A DNA stretch of 64,000 bases from UBA6059 sp965227155. Lineage in GTDB: Bacteria; Bacteroidota; Bacteroidia; Cytophagales; Cyclobacteriaceae. The position numbers were made by a program, and so were the translations under genes. Under the pieces are notes generated by a model. It made no database searches and was not told the origin of the DNA. It saw only the letters and a list, made by a program, of their open reading frames with translations. The stretch is from assembly GCA_965227155.1 (NCBI GenBank), contig OZ245731.1, positions 558,001 through 622,000 on the forward strand, read 5' to 3'. Positions 53,031-61,402 of the stretch are shown here, piece by piece. Numbering within the stretch: position 1 is the stretch's first letter; each line of letters starts with the position of its first letter.

Positions 53031-53576
53031 ATGAAAAAATTTAGCACAATAGTCCTATTAGCTTTTTTAGGTGTTTTACTCTCAATTTCAGCCATTGGTC
53101 AGTCCAGGGTTAACCCTGTCGTGCAGGATTTTGGTGGGATTTTTGAAATCCCGACTGCTGCAGAACGACCTTCCAACGACCGTCATTATAATATCATCAT
53201 TGATGTTCGGTCCGGGTCTGATTCTCCAGATCAAATCAACCCTTCGTTAAATAATATAGCTCGTTTGCTCAACCTACATGCTGTAGGCGGAGTACATCCA
53301 TCAAATATTCATGTCAAAGCTGTGATTCATAATCTGGCAACGCCGGTGATTGCGACCAACGAGGTATACAATCAAAAATATGGCATGGACAATCCTAATT
53401 TGGATATCATCAATGCACTTACTGAAGCAGGTGTTGAGTTATATGTATGTGGCCAATCTATGGTAGCAAGGGATTATCCTTTGTCGGGACTCAATCCGAA
53501 AATAAAACAAAGTGTTTCGGCATTAACCATGCTTACACAATACCAATTAGAAGGTTACGCCTTATTAACCTTTTGA
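53031..53576 (+). CDS. Secreted DsrE-family protein
   Basis: A 181-residue protein with a signal peptide (ending SAIGQ). The DsrE/F-like fold (YNIIIDVRSGSDSPDQINPS, then IHVKAVIHNLATPVI) has one conserved cysteine in ELYVCGQSMVARDYP. Cytosolic DsrE proteins move sulfur; periplasmic versions are less studied. It starts a run with glutaminyl cyclase and SCP2 genes (13-base gaps). Confidence 0.85.
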   Translation: MKKFSTIVLLAFLGVLLSISAIGQSRVNPVVQDFGGIFEIPTAAERPSNDRHYNIIIDVRSGSDSPDQINPSLNNIARLLNLHAVGGVHPSNIHVKAVIHNLATPVIATNEVYNQKYGMDNPNLDIINALTEAGVELYVCGQSMVARDYPLSGLNPKIKQSVSALTMLTQYQLEGYALLTF

Positions 53577-53588
53577 TAACCTATTCCA

Positions 53589-54656
53589 ATGATTAGAATA
53601 CTTGCGTTTTTATTCCTGATAGTTTCTTTTGTGGGGTGTGGTGACGAAAAAGAACAACGCAAATCTCCTCGTATAAAGAACATCACTGCTCTGGAAGCAC
53701 CTGCTATCAATAGTCGTTTTGCTTTTGGAGATACTATAGCTTTCAGGATAGCATTGTCATCCGATACAGTTTCTATCCAAAACATTACATTGCTCGAAAA
53801 TACCGATACTGTGTTTTTTTCAAAGGATACCAGTTTTGATATTGTAGCCAATAAGAAGGTGGGGAAACCAGATTGGAAATTGTATATCACACTAAGTAAC
53901 GGCAAAACAGAAAGCTACTACCCTGCAGTCAATATATTAGCCCCAGCTAAACCCACCGAGTACACCTATCGGATTATCAATACCTTCCCACACGATCCGG
54001 ATGCATTTACACAGGGATTGCTGATCCACCAGGGGCAATTGTATGAAAGTACTGGCCAAAAAGGTTCTTCCAGTCTGCGGCGGGTAGATTTAAGTTCAGG
54101 AAGAATTGAGGAGAAGGTAATAGTAGAAGACCAGTACCATGCCGAAGGGCTCGCTGTTTACGGGGGTAAATTATACCAGCTTACCTGGGAAGCCAATAGC
54201 TGCTTTGTATATAACCTCACCACCTTTGAAAAGCTAGATACTTTCACCTACCCTACTGAAGGATGGGGCCTCACCACTATCGGAGATTCATTGGCTATGA
54301 CAGACGGGAGTGCCAATATTTATTACAAGAATCCCGAACGCTTTACCGAGCTGAGCAAAATTCAGGCTTATGATGATAAAGGACCTATCCGAAAATTAAA
54401 TGAGCTGGAATTCATCAATGGTAAAATTTACGCCAACATCTGGCAAACAGATGAAATCGTGATCATCGACCCAAAAACCGGGATAGTAGAAGGCAAAATA
54501 AACCTGGAAGGCATTTTTGACAGCAGGAACTACAGGAGAAGGCTTGATGTGCTTAATGGCATTGCTTACGATCAGGATCAGGATAAAATTTATGTGACCG
54601 GAAAGTACTGGCCCAAACTATTTGAAATAGAATTAATTAATAGATCAAACATTTAA
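53589..54656 (+). CDS. Glutaminyl-peptide cyclotransferase (propeller type), lipoprotein
   Basis: A 355-residue lipoprotein (lipobox FVGC, Cys17). A small beta domain (about residues 25-115) precedes a five-bladed propeller of the glutamine cyclotransferase family: YRIINTFPHDPDAFTQGLLI, YESTGQKGSSSLRRVDLSSG, YHAEGLAVYGGKLYQLTW and LNELEFINGKIYANIWQTDE. The enzyme turns N-terminal glutamine into pyroglutamate, releasing ammonia, on exported peptides. It sits between the DsrE and SCP2 genes. The catalytic glutamate and tryptophan positions match the family by eye. Confidence 0.9.
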   Translation: MIRILAFLFLIVSFVGCGDEKEQRKSPRIKNITALEAPAINSRFAFGDTIAFRIALSSDTVSIQNITLLENTDTVFFSKDTSFDIVANKKVGKPDWKLYITLSNGKTESYYPAVNILAPAKPTEYTYRIINTFPHDPDAFTQGLLIHQGQLYESTGQKGSSSLRRVDLSSGRIEEKVIVEDQYHAEGLAVYGGKLYQLTWEANSCFVYNLTTFEKLDTFTYPTEGWGLTTIGDSLAMTDGSANIYYKNPERFTELSKIQAYDDKGPIRKLNELEFINGKIYANIWQTDEIVIIDPKTGIVEGKINLEGIFDSRNYRRRLDVLNGIAYDQDQDKIYVTGKYWPKLFEIELINRSNI

Positions 54657-54669
54657 CCAAAAAAGAACT

Positions 54670-54966
54670 ATGAGTGTAGAAAACGCAACTGCCAAAGTAC
54701 AGGAAATGGCCAAAGCCAATGCCGGCAAACTTGAAGCTACTGTAAAGTTTAAATTTGAGGATAGTCAGATATTTCTTGATGATACAGTTTCACCACCAGT
54801 AGTGAGTAATGAAGATAAAGATGCCCAATGTACTGTAGCCATTGACCTGGATGATTTCAACAAGTTGATTGATGGCGATACTGATCCTATGAGTGCTTTT
54901 ATGGGAGGGATGATGAAAATAGATGGAGATATGGGTATTGCCATGAAGCTTACCAGCTTGTTTTAA
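54670..54966 (+). CDS. SCP2 sterol-binding domain protein
   Basis: A 98-residue SCP2 domain with no signal peptide, starting MSVENATAKVQEMAKANAGK. The core DKDAQCTVAIDLDDFNKLID and the C-terminal AFMGGMMKIDGDMGIAMKLT are family signatures. It binds lipids or acyl chains in a cytosolic pocket. It follows the glutaminyl cyclase by 13 bases and is followed by a terminator-like hairpin. Confidence 0.9.
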   Translation: MSVENATAKVQEMAKANAGKLEATVKFKFEDSQIFLDDTVSPPVVSNEDKDAQCTVAIDLDDFNKLIDGDTDPMSAFMGGMMKIDGDMGIAMKLTSLF

Positions 54967-55008
54967 GCACCTTTTAGCCTGATTTTTGGCTTTAAAACAT
55001 TAGTGTTG

Positions 55009-55044
55009 AAACCCTGTTTTTTTTACATGAAGCAAACAGGGTTT
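55009..55044 (+). terminator. Terminator-like hairpin enclosing the cupredoxin start
   Basis: Perfect 11-base stem (aaaccctgttt 55009-55019 with aaacagggttt 55034-55044), followed by more T. The loop holds the ATG at 55027. It ends the SCP2 transcript or controls translation of the next gene; see findings. Confidence 0.65.
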
Positions 55045-55518
55045 TTATTTTTCATATCCATCATGTTAATGGCTTGTGGCGATGAAAGCAGTAATCCAAT
55101 ACCTGATGGGAATAATTCGGATCATGATACTGAAGCCACTTCTGAGTTTGCTGCAGTAATCACCCTGCTTAATGATGGCGCATCGGCCTATATTGTAACA
55201 AATATTGACGGGCCTGCCACCATTGCCGCTTTGAATGCACAAAACAGTGATATTAGATTGGAAATTGGCAATCGATACAAGTTCATCAATGCTGCAGGCG
55301 TCAATCACCCACTAGACTTCAGAGATGCTGAGGGTAACTACCTGCTTACCCAGGATACCATCAATGGCGAGTTTGAAGAGGATGAAGCCGTAAACTGGAT
55401 TTTTAATTATGGAGAAGGCAGCGTTGCTTTTACGCTTAAAGCAAGTCTCGCAGACCGGATTGCCACATATAATTGTACCATTCACGCAGCTATGACAGGT
55501 AGCATTATCACTCAATAA
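55027..55518 (+). CDS. Cupredoxin-like lipoprotein
   Basis: A 163-residue lipoprotein from ATG 55027 (lipobox LMAC, Cys17); a GTG at 55003 is unlikely. The mature domain is a cupredoxin: NRYKFINAAGVNHPLDFRD gives copper ligand His94, and YNCTIHAAMTG gives Cys150, His153 and Met156 in the type 1 spacing (C-x2-H-x2-M). The middle is acidic (GEFEEDEAVNW). A small periplasmic or surface electron carrier is likely. The start codon lies in the loop of a hairpin. Confidence 0.82.
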   Translation: MKQTGFLFFISIMLMACGDESSNPIPDGNNSDHDTEATSEFAAVITLLNDGASAYIVTNIDGPATIAALNAQNSDIRLEIGNRYKFINAAGVNHPLDFRDAEGNYLLTQDTINGEFEEDEAVNWIFNYGEGSVAFTLKASLADRIATYNCTIHAAMTGSIITQ

Positions 55519-55558
55519 GGATTACTTTATCCGTTAGTCTTTTAGTAGCTTTATTGCT

Positions 55559-56266
55559 ATGGATATACAAGACTACACGGACTTGCGTACTTTAGGAATG
55601 ATTGGAGGTACATCCTGGCATTCTACTATCGACTATTACAGATACATCAATAGAATGGTGGAAGAAAAAAGGGGTACTTTGTTGAGTCCACCTTTACTCT
55701 TATACAGCATTGATGTGTCATTGATGCACACCAGGGATTTTGAAAAAATATCTACAAATTATCTGAAGTTCGCTCAAAACCTTGAAAATGGTGGGGCGGA
55801 AGCAATTATCATATGTGCCAATACACCGCATTTGGTATACGATTTTGTTGCACCAAAAATCAATATCCCCATACTTCATATTGCTGATGCTACCGGTAGG
55901 GAAGCCCAAAAGCTTGGTTTGAAAAAAATTGCCCAGCTTGGCACATTGCCGACCATGCAAAAGGACTTTATCACCAAAAGAATTACATCCCAATATGGTA
56001 TAGAAACGATAGTCCCTGAACCAAACGATCAGGAAGTGATACACCGCATTGTGGTTGATGAATTAGTGCAGGGAAAATTCAATCCGGATGCGAAAGCTGA
56101 AATTATTAGCCAAATGGATAAATTGAAAAGTCGGGGTGCCGATGGCATGATCATGGGCTGTACCGAGCTACCTATTTTGATTAAGCCATCTGACTATGAT
56201 TTACCCCTCTTGGACACCACCAAGCTACATGCCCAAATGGCAGCAGACTTTATTGTAGGAGGATAG
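55559..56266 (+). CDS. Aspartate/glutamate racemase family protein
   Basis: A 235-residue cytosolic enzyme. Both catalytic cysteines are present, in IICANTPHLVYD and MIMGCTELPILI, with GMIGGTSWHSTIDYYRYIN at the N terminus. It interconverts L- and D-amino acids by a two-base mechanism without cofactor. Whether it acts on aspartate, glutamate or another amino acid cannot be told. It stands alone between the cupredoxin and M42 peptidase genes. Confidence 0.9.
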   Translation: MDIQDYTDLRTLGMIGGTSWHSTIDYYRYINRMVEEKRGTLLSPPLLLYSIDVSLMHTRDFEKISTNYLKFAQNLENGGAEAIIICANTPHLVYDFVAPKINIPILHIADATGREAQKLGLKKIAQLGTLPTMQKDFITKRITSQYGIETIVPEPNDQEVIHRIVVDELVQGKFNPDAKAEIISQMDKLKSRGADGMIMGCTELPILIKPSDYDLPLLDTTKLHAQMAADFIVGG

Positions 56267-56405
56267 CAATAAATTTTCATTACTTGATAGTATTAATGCT
56301 GTCCTCACAGGCAAATATATTTTCTACTTCTCTGGCTGGTGAAGACACGCAACCAGTCTTTAGAAAGTAAATTGATAAACAGGGTTAGTAAGTCTCAGTT
56401 TGCCC

Positions 56406-57452
56406 TTAATGACTCCAATCAAACTGATTTAGGTTTTGCAAAGATTTACCCAACAATTCAATTGCACCTTCAATATCAGATTTGTGTGCCATTTCAATGA
56501 CCTGATGCAAGTGGCGGGTAGGAATAGATATTGCTCCAGAAATAGAGCCATTTTTACCCCTTTGCTGCAATGACGCAGTATCAGTGCCTCCAGCAGTGAG
56601 AATTTCCGGTTGCCATTCAATCTTATTCTTATCAGCAACTTCTTTGAGGTACTTCACCATTCGGTAGTCACTGATCGCTGAGGCATCCATTATTTTGATT
56701 GCAGCACCCTTGCCCAAAGCAGTGACCTGCTCGTGAGGCTGTGCCCCTGGTAGATCAAATGCAATGGTAGTATCCAAGCCAAACCCAAATGTCGGATTAA
56801 TTTGATGCGTAGCAACGTTGGCACCTCTTAATCCAACTTCTTCCTGCACCGTAAACACACCATAAACATCGTAGGGTATATCCTTTAGGTTGCGTAAGGT
56901 TTCGATCAGGATATAAACAGAGACCCTGTTATCGATTGATTTACAGTTGAGGCAATCTCCCATTTCGATCAACTCCCGCTGACGAGTTATGGGATCACCA
57001 ATAGAGATCAATGCCTCCACCGATTCCTTATCCATGCCCAGGTCAATGAAATAATCATCTATCCTGGCTACTTTGTTGCGCTCTTCAGCGGTCATCACAT
57101 GGATAGGCTTGCTGCCCATCACACCAATCACATCTTTCTTGCCATGTATGATAACCCGCTGTGCCGTAAGTGTTTTAGGATCAAAACCACCAAGCGTATG
57201 AAATCGGATGAACCCTTTGTCATCGATATGTTTTACGATAAACCCTATTTCATCCATGTGTGCAGCCACCATGGCCGATTTACTGGAATCCTTGCCCTTT
57301 TTCAGCGTAATGATGTTGCCTATATTGTCGATTCTCACTTCATCAACAAGCGGAGTAACCTCTGCAACCACCAAATCTCTAATTCTTTTTTCATAGCCAG
57401 GTGCCCCTGGTGTCTCACATATCAGACGGAATAAGTCTACATTTATACTCAT
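56406..57452 (-). CDS. M42 family aminopeptidase/endoglucanase-like metallopeptidase
   Basis: A 348-residue cytosolic dinuclear metallopeptidase of the TET/FrvX group. Metal ligands are evident in VAAHMDEIGFIV, SIDNRVSVYILIETL, the base FTVQEEVGLRGA and LDTTIAFD, with a C-terminal His in IPTRHLHQVIEM. It releases N-terminal amino acids from peptides. It is convergent with the racemase and followed on the same strand by no obvious partner. Confidence 0.93.
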   Translation of the reverse strand: MSINVDLFRLICETPGAPGYEKRIRDLVVAEVTPLVDEVRIDNIGNIITLKKGKDSSKSAMVAAHMDEIGFIVKHIDDKGFIRFHTLGGFDPKTLTAQRVIIHGKKDVIGVMGSKPIHVMTAEERNKVARIDDYFIDLGMDKESVEALISIGDPITRQRELIEMGDCLNCKSIDNRVSVYILIETLRNLKDIPYDVYGVFTVQEEVGLRGANVATHQINPTFGFGLDTTIAFDLPGAQPHEQVTALGKGAAIKIMDASAISDYRMVKYLKEVADKNKIEWQPEILTAGGTDTASLQQRGKNGSISGAISIPTRHLHQVIEMAHKSDIEGAIELLGKSLQNLNQFDWSH

Positions 57453-57503
57453 AAAATAGATTGAATTTTAAATAAAGCGATAGCTAAAATTGATGTGATA
57501 AAA

Positions 57504-57656
57504 TTACTTTCTTTTTCTGTAAACCAGAAAACCGGTAATTAATCCTACTGCGGCGCCAACGGCTATACCGTATTGGATATCATTGATGGAAACTCCAATA
57601 GCAGCCCCTACGGCAATGCCGATAACCAGATAAAATGAAATTCCACGAATATTCAT
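57504..57656 (-). CDS. Small two-helix glycine-rich membrane protein
   Basis: A 50-residue open frame, starting MNIRGISFYLVIGIAVGAAI and ending FLVYRKRK. Two hydrophobic segments with GxxxG-like spacing (VIGIAVGAAIG and GIAVGAAVGLITG) repeat almost the same sequence, and a basic tail would face the cytosol. Two near-identical halves suggest internal duplication. It lies between the M42 gene and the 57737 gene. I do not recognise a named family, but the frame, composition and length support a real gene. Confidence 0.65.
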   Translation of the reverse strand: MNIRGISFYLVIGIAVGAAIGVSINDIQYGIAVGAAVGLITGFLVYRKRK

Positions 57657-57736
57657 AGTAATGGTTGATCTAAAGATTTGTTTTCCAGAAAGTTAATAAT
57701 AGTAATCGAATGTCAGTGTATTTAAACTTCATTAAA

Positions 57737-58189
57737 TCATTTATTTAAAAGGTTTTTAAATACTGAAGTTATTTTTTCCTCGGTTGAATCAAAACTACTT
57801 AAAGTCAGGAAAAATAGTTTGTCACCAATCTGCCCAGCATTGCGATCCAAATATCTCAACCCAAAATAGATAGCAGGCTCCGGGCTTCCGAATACTTCAA
57901 TATTGGGATCAATAATATCATCCTGAAACTCATCCTGCTCCTGAAAAAATATTTCCTCCTCTATGATTTGAGCAAAGAAACTACTGTTATCGCCTACACA
58001 AATCAATAATTCGGGTCCAAGCTCCCCTATTGTTGATGCATACTCTAGTAGTTCAGCTTTCTCAATACCATTAATCTCCCAGCAAAGCACAGCTCCTGGT
58101 GGTATTTCATTTATCGCTGGACTGCTGAAGATCAACGCAGACGCATCAATCTCGACCATCAGCACTTTCAGATCATTGTCATTTGTCAT
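57737..58189 (-). CDS. Acidic cytosolic protein of unknown function
   Basis: A 150-residue acidic protein without signal peptide or helix. Regions of note are DASALIFSSPAINEIPPGAV, GELGPELLICVGDNSSFF, and an E/D/Q-rich stretch (IEEEIFFQEQDEFQDDIID). The C-terminal GDKLFFLTLSSFDSTEEKIT is amphipathic. No family is recognised; the frame spans nearly the whole gap between the small membrane gene and the CYTH gene, supporting a real CDS. Confidence 0.6.
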   Translation of the reverse strand: MTNDNDLKVLMVEIDASALIFSSPAINEIPPGAVLCWEINGIEKAELLEYASTIGELGPELLICVGDNSSFFAQIIEEEIFFQEQDEFQDDIIDPNIEVFGSPEPAIYFGLRYLDRNAGQIGDKLFFLTLSSFDSTEEKITSVFKNLLNK

Positions 58190-58237
58190 TTAATCTTTGA
58201 TATCATTAGATTGCTTCATCACAAAAATATACGAATA

Positions 58238-58723
58238 ATGGCCATAGAGATTGAACGGAAATTTTATGTTGAAAAACTACCCGATCAAATCCTGCAAGGA
58301 TATGAAGCCATTGAAATCCAGCAAGGCTATCTGGCCATCCATGAAGACTTCACTGAGGTGCGAATCAGAAGCATGAACAATACTTACTGGCAAACTGTAA
58401 AAACCGCCGGAAGCCAACTCAGCCGGACTGAAATAGAATTTACTATAAAAAAAGAGCATTTTGATGCCTTATGGCCATTGACAAATGGTCGCAGCTTATC
58501 AAAAACAAGATATAACATACCGTACAATCAGTATCTGATAGACCTTGATGTTTACAAAGACAGTCTTCAGGGTATCATTGTGGCTGAGGTGGAATTTACA
58601 TCTGAGGAGGAAGCCAAAGCATTCACCCCTCCTGATTGGTTTACACGAGAAATTACGGGTGTTAAAGCTTTTAAGAATTTCATATTGGCGACAAAAGGCA
58701 AACCGCAGCATTTAGAGCTATGA
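58238..58723 (+). CDS. CYTH domain protein (triphosphatase-like)
   Basis: A 161-residue protein from ATG 58238 (MAIEIERKFYV, with the ExExK motif that gives the family its name). Later strands, FTEVRIRSMNNTYWQTVKTA and LVAEVEF-like IIVAEVEFTSEEEA, fit the triphosphate tunnel fold. Substrates in the family include inorganic triphosphate, thiamine triphosphate and cAMP synthesis precursors; which applies here is unknown. It overlaps the Nramp-like gene by four bases. Confidence 0.9.
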   Translation: MAIEIERKFYVEKLPDQILQGYEAIEIQQGYLAIHEDFTEVRIRSMNNTYWQTVKTAGSQLSRTEIEFTIKKEHFDALWPLTNGRSLSKTRYNIPYNQYLIDLDVYKDSLQGIIVAEVEFTSEEEAKAFTPPDWFTREITGVKAFKNFILATKGKPQHLEL

Positions 58724-59949
58724 GTTTTCTCAATAAATTCAAATCGATGGGGCCTGCCATCCTGGTCACTGCTGCTTTTATAGGCCCGGGTACAGTTACT
58801 GTTTGTTCTCTCGCTGGGTACCAGTTTGGCTATGCCTTACTTTGGGCTTTGCTGTTTTCTATACTGGCGACCATAGTACTGCAGGAAATGTGCAGCCGTC
58901 TGGGTGTGGTGACACAAAAAGGCCTCGGCACTTTGATCAGGGAGGAACTGCCATCACCGGCGCTCAGGGTTGTAGGAATTGTTTTGGTGGGTAGTGCTAT
59001 TTTGATTGGGAATGCGGCTTATGAAGCTGGTAATATCAGTGGCGCTTCATTAGGCATATCAACCATATTGCCCGTAAAGCTTGGATCGAATATTAATTTT
59101 TGGAGTATTGCCATAGGGCTGGTGGCATTTCTTTTACTGTATTCCGGGAAATACAAGGTGATTGAAAGAGCGCTCATAGGTTTGACCATACTCATGAGCA
59201 TCGTGTTTGTATCGACGGCTATTATCATACAGCCTGATCCGGGAGCTCTATTTCATGGTTTATTCGTACCCTCATTTCCTGCCGGAAGTACCATGATTGT
59301 AGTTGGCCTCATAGGTACTACCGTAGTTCCTTATAACCTGTTCCTGCATACCAGTGCAGTGAGCGAACGCTGGAAAGATAAATCAGGTGTAAAGGAGGCT
59401 CGATGGGATACTATCATCTCGGTCAGTTTAGGAGGATTGATTTCATTGGCTATTGTCATCACAAGTGCGTATGCGGGTTTAGCATTGAATGGCACTGCAA
59501 TCTCAGGTGCGGATGACCTTGCGCTACAATTGGAACCTGTATTGGGTAGCTGGTCTAAATACTTCATGGCCTCAGGCTTATTCGCTGCGGGCATTTCATC
59601 TTCTATTACAGCTCCATTGGCGGCAGCTTATGCTACTGTAGGAATCTTCGGGAAGGAAATTGGCACCTCGAATCCACTTTTCAGGGGAATAGCATTATCG
59701 ATTCTCGTCATTGGCATTGTGTTCTCTTCACTGGGATTCAAACCCATAGATGTGATCGCATTTGCCCAATTTGCCAATGGCTTGCTCTTACCTTTAATAG
59801 CCATATTTCTGCTTTGGTTAATGAACAACACAAGAATTTTGGGGTCTTTCCAAAACAGTTTATTGCAAAATATCATGGGTGCAGTTGTCATTCTTATCAC
59901 TATTATTTTAGGTCTAAAAAGCATTCTTAGCGTGCTCAATATTTTATAA
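58720..59949 (+). CDS. Nramp-like transporter linked to pxpABC
   Basis: A 409-residue inner-membrane protein with eleven or so helices and the Nramp fold. The metal-binding DPGN of helix 1 is replaced by GPGT (FIGPGTVTVC), and the helix 6 MPH motif by VPYN (TVVPYNLFLHTS), so classical Mn/Fe transport is doubtful. In Bacillus, the Nramp homologue YcsG is encoded with pxpABC, as here. A 5-oxoproline or other organic substrate is therefore plausible. It overlaps the CYTH gene by four bases, and pxpA follows after eight. Confidence 0.8.
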   Translation: MSFLNKFKSMGPAILVTAAFIGPGTVTVCSLAGYQFGYALLWALLFSILATIVLQEMCSRLGVVTQKGLGTLIREELPSPALRVVGIVLVGSAILIGNAAYEAGNISGASLGISTILPVKLGSNINFWSIAIGLVAFLLLYSGKYKVIERALIGLTILMSIVFVSTAIIIQPDPGALFHGLFVPSFPAGSTMIVVGLIGTTVVPYNLFLHTSAVSERWKDKSGVKEARWDTIISVSLGGLISLAIVITSAYAGLALNGTAISGADDLALQLEPVLGSWSKYFMASGLFAAGISSSITAPLAAAYATVGIFGKEIGTSNPLFRGIALSILVIGIVFSSLGFKPIDVIAFAQFANGLLLPLIAIFLLWLMNNTRILGSFQNSLLQNIMGAVVILITIILGLKSILSVLNIL

Positions 59950-59957
59950 ATTGAAAC

Positions 59958-60710
59958 ATGCATACAATAGACCTCAATTGTGATTTAGGAGAAAGTTATG
60001 GTCGATTCAGCATTGGGAATGACTCAGAGATCATGCCATTCATCAGCTCATGCAATATTGCCTGTGGCTATCATGGCGGTGATCCTTTGACCATAAAAAA
60101 GACCATTGCACTGGCACTGAAGCATCAAGTGAAAATCGGCGCACATCCTTCGTTGCCTGATCTACAGGGCTTTGGCCGGCGCAATATGTATGTCCCATCA
60201 GAGGAGTTGCTGGCAATGATGCAGTACCAAATTGGTGCAATGAAATCAATGGTAGAAATGCAGGGTGGTCAATTACATCATGTAAAACCTCATGGCGCTT
60301 TGTATAATATGGCTGCCGATGATCCCGATATTGCACAAGTAATAGTAAATGCCGTGCAATCCGTGGATGAAAAATTGTCATTGGTTGGGCCGGCGGAGAA
60401 TCCAATGGCTGAAATTGCCCGTCAGCATCGGGTAAGCTTTATCGCAGAATGCTTTGCTGATCGTAGGTACACTGGTGATCTCAAGCTAGTTAATCGCAAT
60501 CAACCCGATGCTATGATAGAAGACCCTCAGGAAGCTGTACGGCAGGTATTGGATATTGTACTACATCAACAATTAAAAACTATTGATGGCGGCATTAAAA
60601 AAATGAAAGCACAAACTGTGTGCATCCATGGAGATCAGCCTCAGGCAGTGGCTTTTGCAAAGCAACTGCACTCGGCCCTGGTGGGTCATTCTGTAGAAAT
60701 AGGTGCCTGA
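59958..60710 (+). CDS. pxpA: 5-oxoprolinase subunit PxpA (LamB/YcsF)
   Basis: A 250-residue cytosolic subunit of the ATP-dependent 5-oxoprolinase, which opens pyroglutamate to glutamate. Family motifs are IDLNCDLGESYGRFSIGND, SCNIACGYHGGDPLTIKKTI, IGAHPSLPDLQGFGRR and VKPHGALYNMAADD, all typical of LamB/YcsF. It leads the pxpABC block behind the Nramp-like transporter. Confidence 0.95.
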   Translation: MHTIDLNCDLGESYGRFSIGNDSEIMPFISSCNIACGYHGGDPLTIKKTIALALKHQVKIGAHPSLPDLQGFGRRNMYVPSEELLAMMQYQIGAMKSMVEMQGGQLHHVKPHGALYNMAADDPDIAQVIVNAVQSVDEKLSLVGPAENPMAEIARQHRVSFIAECFADRRYTGDLKLVNRNQPDAMIEDPQEAVRQVLDIVLHQQLKTIDGGIKKMKAQTVCIHGDQPQAVAFAKQLHSALVGHSVEIGA

Positions 60711-60714
60711 AATT

Positions 60715-61401
60715 ATGGTTGATTTCCCACTTACATATCACCAATTAGCAGAGAATTGTCTGGAAATACAGTGGCCGCAGGAAATCAATCCGGCTATTAT
60801 CAAGTCAATTAGCAGTTTTGAACAAGCAATACAAAAGGAGCTGAATCAATATGTCATGGAATTACTGCCGACCTACGCGGCATTAGCTGTGTTCTATGAT
60901 ACAACCAGCATTGGATTTGATGCTTTCGAAGAAAAAATTAAATCCATTAAGCCCAATCAGGCAGATATGGATAAAAAGGCCAGGCTTATAGAAATACCTG
61001 TTTGCTACCATCAGGATTTTGGCCCGGACCAGCAGAGAATTGCAGACCATCATAGAGTTGATGTGGATACAGTCATCAAACTACATCACCAAAATGACTA
61101 CCTGGTGTATATGACCGGCTTTTTGCCTGGCTTTGTGTACCTCGGTGTTCTTGATGGTCAAATTCAGATGCCTAGATTGTCCAATCCAAGAACCCGAGTG
61201 ACGGCAGGTGCAGTTGGGATTGCCAATGCTCAGACAGGTATTTATGGATTGCCGAGCCCCGGCGGATGGAATATCATTGGCCAGACTCCAAAAGCGATAT
61301 TGGACTTATCTTCAGAGGAACCTTCCATTTTTAAGCAGGGTGACCGGGTGAAATTCGTACCCATTTCCATCGATGAATATCATAAAATGGCAGAAGAATA
61401 A
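60715..61401 (+). CDS. pxpB: 5-oxoprolinase subunit PxpB (KipI-like)
   Basis: A 228-residue subunit from ATG 60715; a GTG at 60703 would overlap pxpA. The carboxyltransferase-like core shows YMTGFLPGFVYLGVLDG, MPRLSNPRTRVTAGAVGIAN and GLPSPGGWNIIGQTP. In Bacillus KipI also inhibits the kinase KinA; no such kinase is near. It pairs with PxpC for the PxpBC half of the 5-oxoprolinase. Confidence 0.94.
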   Translation: MVDFPLTYHQLAENCLEIQWPQEINPAIIKSISSFEQAIQKELNQYVMELLPTYAALAVFYDTTSIGFDAFEEKIKSIKPNQADMDKKARLIEIPVCYHQDFGPDQQRIADHHRVDVDTVIKLHHQNDYLVYMTGFLPGFVYLGVLDGQIQMPRLSNPRTRVTAGAVGIANAQTGIYGLPSPGGWNIIGQTPKAILDLSSEEPSIFKQGDRVKFVPISIDEYHKMAEE

Positions 61402-61402
61402 T

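Noticed and set aside
58720..59949. Classical manganese/iron Nramp transporter
   Set aside because: Both metal-binding motifs are changed and the context is pxpABC.
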